From: Azoarcus sp.
GTDB taxonomy: Bacteria > Pseudomonadota > Gammaproteobacteria > Burkholderiales > Rhodocyclaceae
Direction of reading: 5' to 3'
Length of the DNA stretch: 50,065 nucleotides
Assembly: GCA_031265765.1 (NCBI GenBank)
Contig: JAISCE010000048.1
Coordinates: forward strand, 1-50,065
Shown: positions 26,774 through 35,806 of the stretch, piece after piece
How positions within the stretch are numbered: the stretch's first letter is position 1
How the letters are laid out: the number at the start of each line of letters is the position of its first letter
Made by a program: the position numbers and the translations under genes
The notes under the pieces: model-generated
The model's database searches: none
What the model was told of the DNA's origin: nothing
Seen by the model: the letters and a program-made list of their open reading frames with translations, nothing else

Positions 26774-27190
26774 TCAATCACTTGCATCTATCCAGTCTTC
26801 GACGGCAAGTATTCCTCCAGGAACAAGGCCGAATGCTTTGTCGTGGGTGACGAGGATCGATTCCGTCGCTATGGCGTGCGATGCGATCAACATATCCAGT
26901 GTCCCGAGCGCGATACCGGAAACCGTGCAAGATGCTCGCAAATCGCCATATGCCGTCGCTGCTTTGCTGTCCCATGGCAACACCTGGACGCGAAGCAGAA
27001 ACTGCTTTATCAGGTTCGCAAGAGCAGCCGGGCGACCCTTGCGAGCCAAACCGTACAGTAGTTCGGCCTGCGTGACGACGGATATGAGAATTCTGTTCAT
27101 CGGCAGCGTCGTCAATCGCTGGCGCGCTTCGGGCGGGTTCCCTTTGATGATGTAGCTCGCCATGTTGGTATCGAGCATGAAGTAGCTCAA
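26774..27190 (-). CDS. vapC: type II toxin VapC, PIN-domain ribonuclease
   Basis: A 138-residue PIN-domain protein expected to cut RNA (tRNA or rRNA in known VapCs) when freed from its antitoxin. The acidic active site is complete: Asp7 in MLDTN, Glu43 in TQAELLYG, Asp99 in GTLDMLIASHA and Asp117 in THDKAF. The start overlaps the vapB stop by 4 bp (ATGA). The arrangement and length are typical and the pair looks intact. Confidence 0.95.
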   Translation of the reverse strand: MSYFMLDTNMASYIIKGNPPEARQRLTTLPMNRILISVVTQAELLYGLARKGRPAALANLIKQFLLRVQVLPWDSKAATAYGDLRASCTVSGIALGTLDMLIASHAIATESILVTHDKAFGLVPGGILAVEDWIDASD

Positions 27191-27429
27191 AACAGGCCCC
27201 TTTCTTCCGCCGGCAAATCTTCACGATCCGCCATGAAATCCGACGGAATCTCGGTATGATCCGCGAGTTTGAAGAACTCTTGCCACGAGGCAGGCTTGGC
27301 CGACAGCACGACTTCGCCAGTATTCGGATCGCGGCGAATGAAGACCTCTGTTCCCTGGAAACGAAACGCCATCGGAAGCCGTACAGCCTGGCTTCGCCCG
27401 GTAGTAAATAGTTTGGCGGTTATTGGCAT
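27187..27429 (-). CDS. vapB: antitoxin VapB (AbrB/SpoVT fold)
   Basis: An 80-residue antitoxin. The N-terminal half has the swapped-hairpin AbrB-type DNA-binding signature AKLFTTGRSQAVRLP then FRFQGTEVFIRR. The C-terminal half, with EERGLF at the end, should wrap around and inhibit the toxin. The ATG at 27429 is preceded by a strong AGGAGG, which rules out an in-frame upstream start at 27477. VapB-VapC complexes usually repress their own promoter. Confidence 0.93.
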   Translation of the reverse strand: MPITAKLFTTGRSQAVRLPMAFRFQGTEVFIRRDPNTGEVVLSAKPASWQEFFKLADHTEIPSDFMADREDLPAEERGLF

Positions 27430-27456
27430 TTTTGCCTCCTGTTGATAGCTACTCTC

Positions 27457-27462
27457 AGTATA
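27457..27462 (-). promoter_or_regulatory. putative -10 box of the vapBC promoter
   Basis: TATACT on the minus strand, giving a leader of about 20 nt before vapB. No good -35 is seen, which would fit an activated or weakly matched promoter. The AT-rich repeat around it (TATATTGCG...TGATATATA) could be the VapBC operator. Confidence 0.35.
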
Positions 27463-27491
27463 TATCAAGCAACGCAATATACCGACGATAG

Positions 27492-28553
27492 TCAGTTTTT
27501 CGCCGGAAGGCGGTTCTTGCCCCCGGTTTCAATCCCGCGTTTATAGCTGCGCGCCCTGGCGACCTGTTCCCGGAACGCGGGGGCGTCGGTACTGGCGAAA
27601 CGCCGTTCGACATCGTTATAAACGGCGATGGCTTCCCCGTGCCGGCCCTGATGGGCCAGGGCCACGCCCTTGTTGACGAGCGCCCTGGCGAGCGCCTCCC
27701 GGATCGCCGGGCGAACGTCGTGACCGAAACGCAGCTCGATATCGTTGGAGACGGCGACGACCTCCGCGTGACGGCCCTGTGCGCCCAGTGCGATGCCCTT
27801 GTTGATGAATGCCTTGACGACCTGCTCCCGGATCACCGGGGTATCGTCTTTGCCGAAGCGGCGGTCGATGTCGTCGAAAACGGCGATGGCTTCGTCGAAC
27901 AGGCCGCGCTGGTTCAGGGTCATGCCCTTGTCGCTGAGCGCATCCACGACCCAGGCGCGGATTCCGGGGCTGCTGTCCCGGCTGAAACGCCGGTCGAGTT
28001 TGTCGAGAACGGCGATCTTCGCCCAGGGATCGCTCGCCAGTTCCGTACTTTTATTGAGCAGCGCCCCGAAAAGCATCTGCCGGATGGCGAGTGTTTCGTC
28101 ATTGGCGAAACGCCGCTCGGCTTCGTCGTAGGCGGCGATGGCTTCCGCGCGGCGGCCTTGTTCGGCAAGGGCTTCGCCCTTGTTGAACAGCGCCTTGATG
28201 ACCCATTCCCGGGTCGCGGGGTATGGGCTGTCGCCGAAGCGCCGGACGACCTCGTCGTAGGCGGCGACCGCCTGGCTGGCCAAGCCTTCCCGGTAGAGTG
28301 TCACGGCCCTGGAAAAGATCGCCGCGGCGCTGTTTTCCCGCTTGTTCGCCGCCTCTCCCGGCGGGCTGGGCGGCAGCGGGTCGAACGGACGTTCGTCCTG
28401 TCGCGGCCAGGGCGGGGCAACCCCGGTTTCCGGCCAATCGGCGAAGACCGGGCCGCCGCTTGCCGCGGCGAGCGCGAATGCCGCAAGCAGGGCGGCAGAA
28501 CGCCACCGCCCGAGAAGTGTTGTCACCGCGTTGTTTTTGTGTCGTCCCGGCAT
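27492..28553 (-). CDS. exported TPR-like repeat protein
   Basis: A 353-residue protein with an Arg-containing N terminus and a hydrophobic signal segment ending VFA before DWPETG, so probably periplasmic. A Pro-rich linker (about residues 45-70) leads into six consecutive repeats of 41-43 residues. The repeat consensus is NKGxALxxQGRxxEAIAVYDxxxRRFxxDxxPxIRExVxxAL, a TPR-like helical hairpin with an added third helix. Such arrays serve protein-protein binding; no enzyme domain is present. It stands alone between vapBC and glnD, transcribed in the same direction as both. The regularity of the repeats suggests recent internal duplication. Confidence 0.75.
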   Translation of the reverse strand: MPGRHKNNAVTTLLGRWRSAALLAAFALAAASGGPVFADWPETGVAPPWPRQDERPFDPLPPSPPGEAANKRENSAAAIFSRAVTLYREGLASQAVAAYDEVVRRFGDSPYPATREWVIKALFNKGEALAEQGRRAEAIAAYDEAERRFANDETLAIRQMLFGALLNKSTELASDPWAKIAVLDKLDRRFSRDSSPGIRAWVVDALSDKGMTLNQRGLFDEAIAVFDDIDRRFGKDDTPVIREQVVKAFINKGIALGAQGRHAEVVAVSNDIELRFGHDVRPAIREALARALVNKGVALAHQGRHGEAIAVYNDVERRFASTDAPAFREQVARARSYKRGIETGGKNRLPAKN

Positions 28554-28735
28554 ATTTCAATCTTCCGCCCCGTCCGGCACGACGTCGGACGGGCTTGCCA
28601 AATCAGGCGTCTTGCTCCACCGAATACGTAATGCCGTTCAATTATGTGCTCCTGTAAAAGTACAATGGATGAATGACCGGGAAGCTGGAAGATATGTCCA
28701 AAGTGTTTTTTCGTCAAGCCTTCGGTAGTATTCTA
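28554..28735. other. intergenic stretch upstream of the TPR-like gene
   Basis: Together with the tandem repeat beside it, this gap between glnD and the TPR-like gene holds no credible gene. It contains an inverted repeat, CCCGTCCG (28569-28576) and CGGACGGG (28586-28593) with a 9-nt loop, just before the TPR-like start and without a T run. No convincing promoter was found. Confidence 0.5.
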
Positions 28736-28831
28736 AAAACTACCTCGGTCGTTTTTGAAAAGCATCTCGGTCGTTTTTAAAAAGCATCTCGGTCGTTTTT
28801 GAAAAACATCCCGGTCGTTTTTGAAAACTAC
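28736..28831. repeat. 22-bp tandem direct repeat, four full copies plus a partial
   Basis: The unit reads AAAAGCATCTCGGTCGTTTTT plus G or A. Full copies start at 28736, 28758, 28780 and 28802, and an 8-bp partial (AAAACTAC) at 28824 matches the first bases of copy 1. Differences between copies are only one to four bases. The array lies 82 bp past the glnD stop and about 180 bp before the TPR-like gene. There are no spacers, so it is not a CRISPR. T and A tracts are spaced at two helical turns, so it could bend DNA or bind a protein repeatedly. Confidence 0.9.
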
Positions 28832-28913
28832 GGCGGGCGATGTCCGGGCGAGCCAGCATACTGGCCTGAAAAGCGCGAACTTGATCGCCGCCCGGGAATC
28901 TTGTTCCTCGGCG

Positions 28914-31490
28914 TCAGAGTTGAAGTCGGTCGAGCAATTCGCGTTCGACCCTGATGGCGCGCGCTTCTTGCGCCAGTCCGCCGCCGGTGAGGAGAAAGGT
29001 ATCTTCCGCGCGTTCGCCCAGGGTGGTGATCCGGGCCGTTGCGACGTCGATGTTGTGGCGGGCCAGCACTTCGGCGACATCGAACAGCAAACCGGGACGG
29101 TCGGCGGCGGCGATCGACAGGATATGGTGGCGGCCCGCTTCGTCGGCGCGCAGGCTGACTTCCGGTGTGATCGGGAAGTGTTTGACCTGGCGCGAGAGAC
29201 GGCCCGGCGGCGGGCGCACGATTTTGTCCGGCGTGCGCAGGACGGCGGCAAGGTCGTGTTCCAGCAGGGAAACGATGTCGCGGTAGTTGTCCGCGTCGTC
29301 GGTGTTTTGCAGGATGAAGCTGTCCAGCGCGTAGCCGTGCCGGGTGGTGTGCACTTTGGCTTCGAGAATGGAAAAGCCCATGCGGCTGAAAAATCCGGTC
29401 AGGCACACGAACAGGTTTTTTTGGTCGGGGGCGTAGACCATGACCTGCATGCCCGTATCCTCGTCCGGCAGGCGGGCCTTGACGACGGGTTCGGCGGTGT
29501 CGACCTGGAAGTATAGTACCCTAGCATGCCAGGCGATTTCGTCGGAAGAGTGGCGCATGAAGTAGACGGCGTCGAGCTGCTTCCAGAGGGTATCTTCGAC
29601 GCCGGTGCGCAGGCCGTGGTAGCGCAGGATCTGCCGTGCGTAGTCGATGCGTTTGTCCTGGCGCAGCGCCTGCTGCGGGGTGGCGCCGCGCAACAGGCGC
29701 TGGGTGGCGAAAAAGAGGTCTTCGAGCAGCTTGCCTTTCCAGCCGTTCCACACTTTGGGGCTGGTGCCCCGGATGTCGGCATGGGTGAGGAGGTAAAGCG
29801 CCGTGAGCCGGCGTTCGTTGCCGACGATGGCGGCGAAATGCTGGATGGTTTGCGGATCGCTGGTGTCTTCTTTTTGCGCGACGTGCGACATGGTGAGGTG
29901 GTGGCGCACAAGCCAGGCGATGAGTTCGACGTCATGGGGTTCCAGGCCATGGGTTTCGCAAAACTCCTGCGCGTCGGCCGTGCCCAGGATCGAGTGGTCG
30001 CCGCCGCGTCCTTTGGCGATGTCGTGGAAAAGTACGGCGATGTAGAGCAGCCAGTGACGCTCGAAGCCGAGGATCAGGCGCGTCATCAGCGGGTGCTCGT
30101 GGGCGTGCTCGCCCATGGTGAAGCGGCGCATGTTGCGCAATACCATGAGGGTATGCTGGTCTACGGTGTAGGCATGGAACAGGTCGTGCTGCATCTGGCA
30201 CAGGATTTTGCGCCAGGGCAGCAGGTAGCGGGACAGGATGCCGTTCTGGTTCATCCAGCGGAAGGCATGCACGATGCCGCGCTTTTGCTGGAGGATCGCC
30301 AGGAAAGTCGCGCGGTTGCCGGGATCGGCCCGGAAGGCGGCATTGACGCGGACCCGGTTCACCCATAGCGCGCGAAAGCTGCGGGCGGTCATGGATTTGA
30401 GTTCGGAGCGTTGTTGCAGCAGCAGGAAGCATTCGAGCATCGCCGAAGGGTGGCGCTCGAAAACTTTGTCGTCGCGGATGTCGAGCAGTTCGCGCACGGC
30501 CTGGAAACGGTCGTTGATGATGATGGCCGGGGCGTGCGACGGCAGGATTTCGCTGCCGTAGTTCAGGAGCAGGATGCTGTTGATCTGGGTGAGTTTCTTG
30601 GCCGTCAGGTAGTAGTGCTGCATCAGGATTTCCGAGGCGCGCTTGGCGGCGTTGGCCTTGATTCCCATGGTTTGGGCGAGGCGTTCCTGATGGTCGAACA
30701 GCAACCTGTCTTCGGTGCGGCCCGTGATGTAGTGCAGACCGATGCGCACGTGTTGCAGGAAACGTTCGCAGCCGCGCAGGTCGCTTGCTTCGTTGCCGGT
30801 AATCATGCGGTGGCGCGCCAGTTCGCGCCAATTGCGGCCCAGGCCGGCGGCGCGGGCGATCCAGCCGAGCAGTTGCAGGTCGCGCAGGCCGCCGGGGCTT
30901 TCCTTGCAGTTGGGTTCCAGGGCGTAGGGGGTGTCGTTGTAGCGCGCGTAACGTTGTTCGCGTTCGAGCAATTTGGCGCGGAAGAACGCCGGTACGTCGA
31001 GTTGCTCGCGGTAGCGCCGGTCGAAATGCGCGTACAGCGCGGCATCGCCGGTGAGCAGGCGCGCTTCGAGCAGGTTGGTCTGTACGGTGATGTCGGCTTG
31101 TGCCGCTTCCAGGCATTCGTCGACGGTGCGCACGCTGTGGCCGATGGCCAGTCCGATGTCCCAGAGCGCGCTGACGAAGGTCGATAGTTTCGCGGCCAGT
31201 TCGCCATCGGGCGGCGCGGGCAGGAGAACCAGCAGGTCGACGTCGGAATGGGGGAAAAGCTCGCCGCGTCCGTAGCCGCCGACCGCGGCCAGCGCCGTAT
31301 GGGCCGGGATGCGGCAGTCTTGCCACAGGCGGACGATGGCCGTGTCGACCTGTGCCGCATGCCCGTGCAGCAAGGGTTTGGTCAGCGGGTGCGCTTCGTA
31401 TGCGGCGCGCAAGGCGGCGCGTCCCGCTTCGATCTGGCCGCGCATGGCGGCGATGCTTTGTGGCAGATCGGGGAGAGGGGCCTCGCTCAT
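28914..31490 (-). CDS. glnD: bifunctional uridylyltransferase / uridylyl-removing enzyme GlnD
   Basis: An 858-residue nitrogen sensor that uridylylates PII proteins when glutamine is low and removes UMP when it is high. The domains run in order: a nucleotidyltransferase with GGYGRGELFPHSDVDLLVL at residues 71-89 (Asp83 and Asp85), a helical substrate domain, an HD hydrolase domain (HDIAKGRGGDHS), and two C-terminal ACT domains that sense glutamine (starting near VMVYAPDQKNLF and HHILSIAAADRPGLLFDVAEV). ATG 31490 is chosen for the conserved length; the frame is open further upstream into map. map lies 11 bp upstream on the same strand, a common pairing. Confidence 0.97.
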   Translation of the reverse strand: MSEAPLPDLPQSIAAMRGQIEAGRAALRAAYEAHPLTKPLLHGHAAQVDTAIVRLWQDCRIPAHTALAAVGGYGRGELFPHSDVDLLVLLPAPPDGELAAKLSTFVSALWDIGLAIGHSVRTVDECLEAAQADITVQTNLLEARLLTGDAALYAHFDRRYREQLDVPAFFRAKLLEREQRYARYNDTPYALEPNCKESPGGLRDLQLLGWIARAAGLGRNWRELARHRMITGNEASDLRGCERFLQHVRIGLHYITGRTEDRLLFDHQERLAQTMGIKANAAKRASEILMQHYYLTAKKLTQINSILLLNYGSEILPSHAPAIIINDRFQAVRELLDIRDDKVFERHPSAMLECFLLLQQRSELKSMTARSFRALWVNRVRVNAAFRADPGNRATFLAILQQKRGIVHAFRWMNQNGILSRYLLPWRKILCQMQHDLFHAYTVDQHTLMVLRNMRRFTMGEHAHEHPLMTRLILGFERHWLLYIAVLFHDIAKGRGGDHSILGTADAQEFCETHGLEPHDVELIAWLVRHHLTMSHVAQKEDTSDPQTIQHFAAIVGNERRLTALYLLTHADIRGTSPKVWNGWKGKLLEDLFFATQRLLRGATPQQALRQDKRIDYARQILRYHGLRTGVEDTLWKQLDAVYFMRHSSDEIAWHARVLYFQVDTAEPVVKARLPDEDTGMQVMVYAPDQKNLFVCLTGFFSRMGFSILEAKVHTTRHGYALDSFILQNTDDADNYRDIVSLLEHDLAAVLRTPDKIVRPPPGRLSRQVKHFPITPEVSLRADEAGRHHILSIAAADRPGLLFDVAEVLARHNIDVATARITTLGERAEDTFLLTGGGLAQEARAIRVERELLDRLQL

Positions 31491-31501
31491 GGGCGATCTC
31501 T

Positions 31502-32365
31502 TTACGATACGGGGGCCGGGGGAAGCGCGGCGATGGCGGCGTTCGTGGCCGAGGCGAGCGGGCCGCCGATCAGTTTGGGCGGCGGCGGGTTGGCGGCGGA
31601 CAGCGACAGCACTTCGACGCCGCTTTCCATCACGAGTATCGTGTGTTCCCACTGCGCCGACAGGCTGCGGTCGCGGGTGATGATCGTCCAGCCGTCGGGC
31701 AATTCGGAAATGGCGGCTTTGCCGGCGTTGATCATCGGTTCGATCGTGAAGATCATTCCGGGCCGCAATTCGCTGCCGGTGCCTGGGCGGCCATAGTGCA
31801 GCACTTGCGGTTCTTCGTGGAAACCGCGTCCGATGCCGTGGCCGCAGAATTCCCGCACGACCGAGAAGCCGTTGCTTTCGGCATGGCGCTGGATGATGTG
31901 GCCGATGTCTCCCAGGCGCGCGCCGGGCCGCACTTCGGCGATGCCCAGCCACATGCATTCGTAGGTCACCTGGCACAGCCGCTTGGCGAGGATGCTGGCG
32001 TCGCCGACGATGAACATGCGGCTGGTATCGCCATGGAATCCCCGCGGCGTGACGATGGTGACATCGATGTTGAGGATGTCGCCTTTCTTCAAGGGTTTGG
32101 GGCCGGGAATGCCGTGGCATACCTGGTGATTGAGCGATATGCAGATCGAAGCCGGGTAGGGCGGGTAGCCGGGGGGCGCGTAGTTGAGCGTCGCGGAAAC
32201 GGTATTTTGCACCTTCGTCATGTAGTCGCTGCACAAGCGGTCGATTTCGGCGGTTGGGACGCCGGGCTGGACGAAGGGGGCGATGTAGTCGAGTACTTCC
32301 GCCGCCAGACGGCAGGCGGTACGCATTTCTCGGATTTCTTCGGGGGATTTCAGGACGATACTCAT
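31502..32365 (-). CDS. map: methionine aminopeptidase, type I
   Basis: A 287-residue enzyme that removes the initiator Met from nascent proteins. The five metal ligands of the pita-bread fold are present: Asp101 (NIDVTI), Asp113 (HGDTSRMF), His176 (GHGIGRGFH), Glu209 (TIEPM) and Glu240 (QWEHT). The start is set at ATG 32365 (MSIVLKSPEEI), matching the family; an ATG three codons earlier at 32374 is possible. About 25-30 residues of a Pro/Ala-rich tail extend beyond the usual C terminus. It is divergent from rpsB, the common rpsB/map arrangement. Confidence 0.95.
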   Translation of the reverse strand: MSIVLKSPEEIREMRTACRLAAEVLDYIAPFVQPGVPTAEIDRLCSDYMTKVQNTVSATLNYAPPGYPPYPASICISLNHQVCHGIPGPKPLKKGDILNIDVTIVTPRGFHGDTSRMFIVGDASILAKRLCQVTYECMWLGIAEVRPGARLGDIGHIIQRHAESNGFSVVREFCGHGIGRGFHEEPQVLHYGRPGTGSELRPGMIFTIEPMINAGKAAISELPDGWTIITRDRSLSAQWEHTILVMESGVEVLSLSAANPPPPKLIGGPLASATNAAIAALPPAPVS

Positions 32366-32512
32366 CGTGCGCATGCTCGCGGCCAAAGCGAAAAGGCTAA
32401 CGCATACGGCGCGGACGGGCAAATCATGCGGCGCTATCGCCGATGTTTTGCCCCGTGCGCGCCCGCTTCCATGGCGCTCGTGCAATAGCTTGGGTGAATT
32501 GTGCGATACAGC

Positions 32513-32541
32513 TTGGAGAGAAATGTCCGCGATGTTAAAAT
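32513..32541 (+). promoter_or_regulatory. putative promoter of the rpsB-tsf operon
   Basis: TTGGAG (32513-32518), a 17-bp spacer and TAAAAT (32536-32541, five of six matches to the -10 consensus). A start near 32548 would give a leader of about 168 nt before rpsB. Confidence 0.5.
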
Positions 32542-32547
32542 CGCCGG

Positions 32548-32715
32548 CTTGTCTCCGCGGGGAGTTCCCGGGAGATAAATTCACACGCCGAAGCTGTCGG
32601 GGTTCGCCGTTTTTCTTGCAGAAGATGAACAAGCGGCGATACGGGCCGGGGCTTCTTTCGGGAGGTTCCGGCGGGCATCGGCGGAGGACAACCCTGAACA
32701 CCGGAGTTACAACAC
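32548..32715 (+). promoter_or_regulatory. long structured leader of rpsB, candidate S2 autoregulatory element
   Basis: About 168 nt with no coding frame, GC-rich and rich in short inverted repeats such as CTCCGCGGGGAG and GGGAG/TTCCC. In many proteobacteria ribosomal protein S2 binds its own mRNA leader and represses rpsB-tsf. I infer the same here from position and length only; I cannot confirm the consensus fold. Confidence 0.35.
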
Positions 32716-33474
32716 ATGTCTGTCACGATGCGCCAGATGCTCGAAGCGGGCGTCCATTTCGGCCACCAAACCCGCTTCTGGAACCCGAAGATGGCACAGT
32801 ACATTTTCGGCCACCGCAACAAGATCCACATCGTCAATCTTGAAAAAACGCTGGTCAAGTACAACGAGGCGATGGATTTCGTGCGCAAGCTCGCGGCCAA
32901 CCGCGGCTCGATTCTTTTTGTGAGCACCAAGCGCCAGGCGCGCGAGACGCTGGCCGAGGAAGCGCGCCGCGCCGGCATGCCCTATGTCGATGAACGCTGG
33001 CTCGGCGGCATGCTGACCAATTTCAAGACCGTCAAGCAGTCGATCAAGCGCCTGAAAGAACTGGAGGCGATGGTCGAGAACGGTTCGATCGAGAGCCTCT
33101 CCAAGCGCGACGCCCTGATGACGCGGCGCGAACTGGAAAAGCTGCACAAGTCGATCGGCGGTATCAAGGATATGGGTGGACTGCCCGATGCCTTGTTCGT
33201 GATCGATGTCGGCTATCACAAGATCGCCGTCACCGAGGCGCGGAAGCTGGGCATTCCCGTGGTGGCCGTGGTCGATACCAATCACTCGCCCGACGGCGTG
33301 GATTATGTGATTCCCGGCAATGACGACTCTTCCCGCGCCATCCGTCTTTATGCCCGGGGCGTTGCCGATGCCGTGCTGCAAGGCCGCAGCCAGACGCTGA
33401 CGGAAATCGTCGATGTGGGCGGCGGCGAGGAATTCGTCGAGGTCGAGGAAGAAAGCGAGCGGGCCGGGGCCTGA
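32716..33474 (+). CDS. rpsB: 30S ribosomal protein S2
   Basis: A 252-residue S2, needed for S1 binding and 30S assembly. The N-terminal [18 protein letters not shown] and [13 protein letters not shown] signature is intact, as is the second S2 motif [27 protein letters not shown] lies upstream of the ATG with suitable spacing. The acidic C terminus is normal. It forms an operon with tsf. Confidence 0.98.
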   Translation: MSVTMRQMLEAGVHFGHQTRFWNPKMAQYIFGHRNKIHIVNLEKTLVKYNEAMDFVRKLAANRGSILFVSTKRQARETLAEEARRAGMPYVDERWLGGMLTNFKTVKQSIKRLKELEAMVENGSIESLSKRDALMTRRELEKLHKSIGGIKDMGGLPDALFVIDVGYHKIAVTEARKLGIPVVAVVDTNHSPDGVDYVIPGNDDSSRAIRLYARGVADAVLQGRSQTLTEIVDVGGGEEFVEVEEESERAGA

Positions 33475-33491
33475 TTTCGCTTCGCGCCCAT

Positions 33492-33514
33492 CGCGGCGAA
33501 CCGGGTTCGCCGCG
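33492..33514 (+). terminator. rpsB-tsf intercistronic stem-loop (attenuator-like)
   Basis: A perfect 10-bp stem CGCGGCGAAC / GTTCGCCGCG with a 3-nt CGG loop, in the 77-bp gap between rpsB and tsf. No clear T run follows, so partial attenuation or RNA processing is more likely than full termination. Confidence 0.6.
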
Positions 33515-33551
33515 TGTGCTGTTTACTATTGAATACGAATGAGGAGTTAGC

Positions 33552-34451
33552 ATGGCGGAAATTACCGCGGGCATGGTCAAGGAACTGCGCGAGAAGACCG
33601 ACGCGCCGATGATGGAATGCAAGAAGGCGCTGTCGGAAGCGGGCGGCGACATGGCCAAGGCCGAGGAAATCCTGCGCGTCAAGTTGGGCAACAAGGCGAC
33701 CAAGGCCGCGGCGCGCATCACCGCCGAGGGGGTGGTGGCCATCCACATTGCCGGCGGCGGCAAGCAGGGGGCAATCCTGGAAGGCAATTGCGAGACCGAT
33801 TTCGTCGCCAGGAACGACGATTTCATCGCCTTGGTGAAGAACGCGGCGGAACTCGTGGTCGACAAGGCCCCGTCCGATGTCGCGGCGCTGTTGTCGCTGC
33901 CGTTCGGCTCGGGCACGCTGGAGTCGACCCGTAGCGCGCTGGTGGGCAGGATCGGCGAAAACATGACCTTGCGCCGTTTCCAGCGCATCGAGGCCAGGGG
34001 CAGGCTCTATTCTTATATCCACGGTGGCGCCAGGATCGGTGTGTTGCTCGATCTCGTCGGCGGCGACGAGCAACTGGGCAAGGATTTGTCCATGCACATC
34101 GCCGCCTCCAGACCGAAGGCGATCGATGCTTTCGGCATCGACGCGGCGCTGCTCGATACCGAACGCCGCATTGCGACCGAAAAGGCGCGCGAGGAAGGCA
34201 AGCCTGAAAACCTCGTGGAGAAAATCGCCGAAGGCTCGGTCCAGAAGTTCCTCAAGGAAGTGACCTTGCTCGGGCAGGTTTTCGTCAAGGCCGAGGACGG
34301 CAAGCAGACGATCGAGCAATTGCTGCGGGCCAGGGGCGCGACGGTGGCAGGTTTCGCGCTGTACGTCGTCGGCGAAGGCATCGAGAAGAAGTCTTCCGAC
34401 TTTGCCGCCGAGGTGGCGCAGCAGGCCGCAGCCGCAGCCGCGAAAAAATAA
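33552..34451 (+). CDS. tsf: elongation factor Ts
   Basis: A 299-residue guanine-nucleotide exchange factor for EF-Tu. The N-terminal UBA-like domain reads [18 protein letters not shown], and the EF-Tu-contacting core includes [13 protein letters not shown], equivalent to the TDF motif that displaces Mg-GDP. It is preceded by GAGGAG and ends in an Ala/Lys-rich tail. Standard rpsB-tsf-pyrH-frr order. Confidence 0.98.
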   Translation: MAEITAGMVKELREKTDAPMMECKKALSEAGGDMAKAEEILRVKLGNKATKAAARITAEGVVAIHIAGGGKQGAILEGNCETDFVARNDDFIALVKNAAELVVDKAPSDVAALLSLPFGSGTLESTRSALVGRIGENMTLRRFQRIEARGRLYSYIHGGARIGVLLDLVGGDEQLGKDLSMHIAASRPKAIDAFGIDAALLDTERRIATEKAREEGKPENLVEKIAEGSVQKFLKEVTLLGQVFVKAEDGKQTIEQLLRARGATVAGFALYVVGEGIEKKSSDFAAEVAQQAAAAAAKK

Positions 34452-34465
34452 GGAGCCGCGCCGCC

Positions 34466-35188
34466 ATGACCACCGACGCGCCCGCCTATTCGCGCATCCT
34501 GCTCAAACTCTCCGGCGAAGCCCTGATGGGGGGCGATAGTTACGGCATCAACGATGAGGTGCTTTCGCGCATCGTCGGCGAGATTGGCGAGGTGTCGAGG
34601 CTGGGCGTGCAGATCGGCGTCGTGATCGGCGGCGGCAATATTTTTCGTGGCATGGCGGGCGCGGCCAGCGGCATGGATCGCGCCACGGCGGATTACATGG
34701 GCATGCTCGCAACGGTCATGAATGCGATGGCGCTGGCCGATGCGATGCGCCGTAGCGGTCTGTCCGCCCGCGTGCAGTCGGCCTTGCGCATCGACCAGGC
34801 AGTCGAGCCTTACATTCGCGGGCGCGCCATTCATCACCTCGAAGCGGGGCGGGTGCTGGTTTTCGCCGCGGGCACGGGCAATCCGTTCTTTACTACCGAT
34901 ACCGCGGCGGCCTTGCGCGGCGCCGAGATCGGCGCGCAGATCGTGCTCAAGGCGACCAAGGTGGACGGCGTCTATTCCGCCGACCCCAAAAAAGACCCTT
35001 CCGCCCGGCGTTTTGCCCGCATCGGTTTCGATGAGGCCATAGGCCGCAATCTGGCCGTGCTCGATGCCACTGCTTTTGCGTTGTGCCGCGACCAGAATCT
35101 ACCGATCAACGTCTTTTCGATTTTCAAGCCCGGCGCCTTGCGCAGAGTCGTCATGGGCGAGGACGAAGGTACGTTGGTTCATTCCTGA
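34466..35188 (+). CDS. pyrH: UMP kinase
   Basis: A 240-residue amino-acid-kinase-fold enzyme phosphorylating UMP to [12 protein letters not shown] near the N terminus, [10 protein letters not shown] and the acceptor region [16 protein letters not shown] are all conserved. It starts 14 bp after tsf with AAGGAG just upstream. Confidence 0.98.
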   Translation: MTTDAPAYSRILLKLSGEALMGGDSYGINDEVLSRIVGEIGEVSRLGVQIGVVIGGGNIFRGMAGAASGMDRATADYMGMLATVMNAMALADAMRRSGLSARVQSALRIDQAVEPYIRGRAIHHLEAGRVLVFAAGTGNPFFTTDTAAALRGAEIGAQIVLKATKVDGVYSADPKKDPSARRFARIGFDEAIGRNLAVLDATAFALCRDQNLPINVFSIFKPGALRRVVMGEDEGTLVHS

Positions 35189-35197
35189 GGTTTATCG

Positions 35198-35755
35198 ATG
35201 ATTCCCGAACTCAAGAAAACGATCGAGCACAAGATGCAGAAATCGGTCGAGGCGCTCAAGACCGATCTCGCCAAGATACGTACTGGGCGCGCCCATACCG
35301 GCTTGCTCGACCACATACATGTGGAGTATTACGGAAGCATGGTTCCGGTTGCCCAGGTCGCCAACGTCACTTTGATCGACGCGCGCACCATCGGTGTGCA
35401 GCCGTGGGAAAAGCCGATGGTGGCGAAGGTGGAGAAGGCGATCCGCGATTCCGATCTCGGGGTGAATCCCGCGAACGCCGGCGAAATCATCCGGGTGCCG
35501 ATGCCGGCGCTCACCGAGGAGCGCCGGCGCGAACTGACTAGGATCGTCCGGCACGAAGGCGAGAACGCCAAGGTGGCGGTGCGCAATCTGCGCCGCGATG
35601 CCAACCAGCATCTCAAGGATGCGGTCAAGGACAAAGACATTTCCGAGGACGAAGAACGCCGGGCCGAGGAAAACATCCAGAAACTCACCGATCATTACGT
35701 TGCCGAGATCGACAAGCTGCTCGCCCAGAAAGAGCAGGAATTGATGCAGATTTGA
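35198..35755 (+). CDS. frr: ribosome recycling factor
   Basis: A 185-residue tRNA-mimic protein that, with EF-G, splits post-termination ribosomes. The family features [20 protein letters not shown] and the [23 protein letters not shown] core are intact, with the three-helix bundle and the inserted beta domain in order. It begins 9 bp after pyrH. Confidence 0.98.
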   Translation: MIPELKKTIEHKMQKSVEALKTDLAKIRTGRAHTGLLDHIHVEYYGSMVPVAQVANVTLIDARTIGVQPWEKPMVAKVEKAIRDSDLGVNPANAGEIIRVPMPALTEERRRELTRIVRHEGENAKVAVRNLRRDANQHLKDAVKDKDISEDEERRAEENIQKLTDHYVAEIDKLLAQKEQELMQI

Positions 35756-35806
35756 TATGCTGGCGGCCGTCCCGCATCAATGGGGCGGCGCATGTGGAGA
35801 ATCCCG

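Noticed and set aside
28736-28831. CRISPR array
   Set aside because: The 22-bp units are directly adjacent with no unique spacers, and no cas genes are present.
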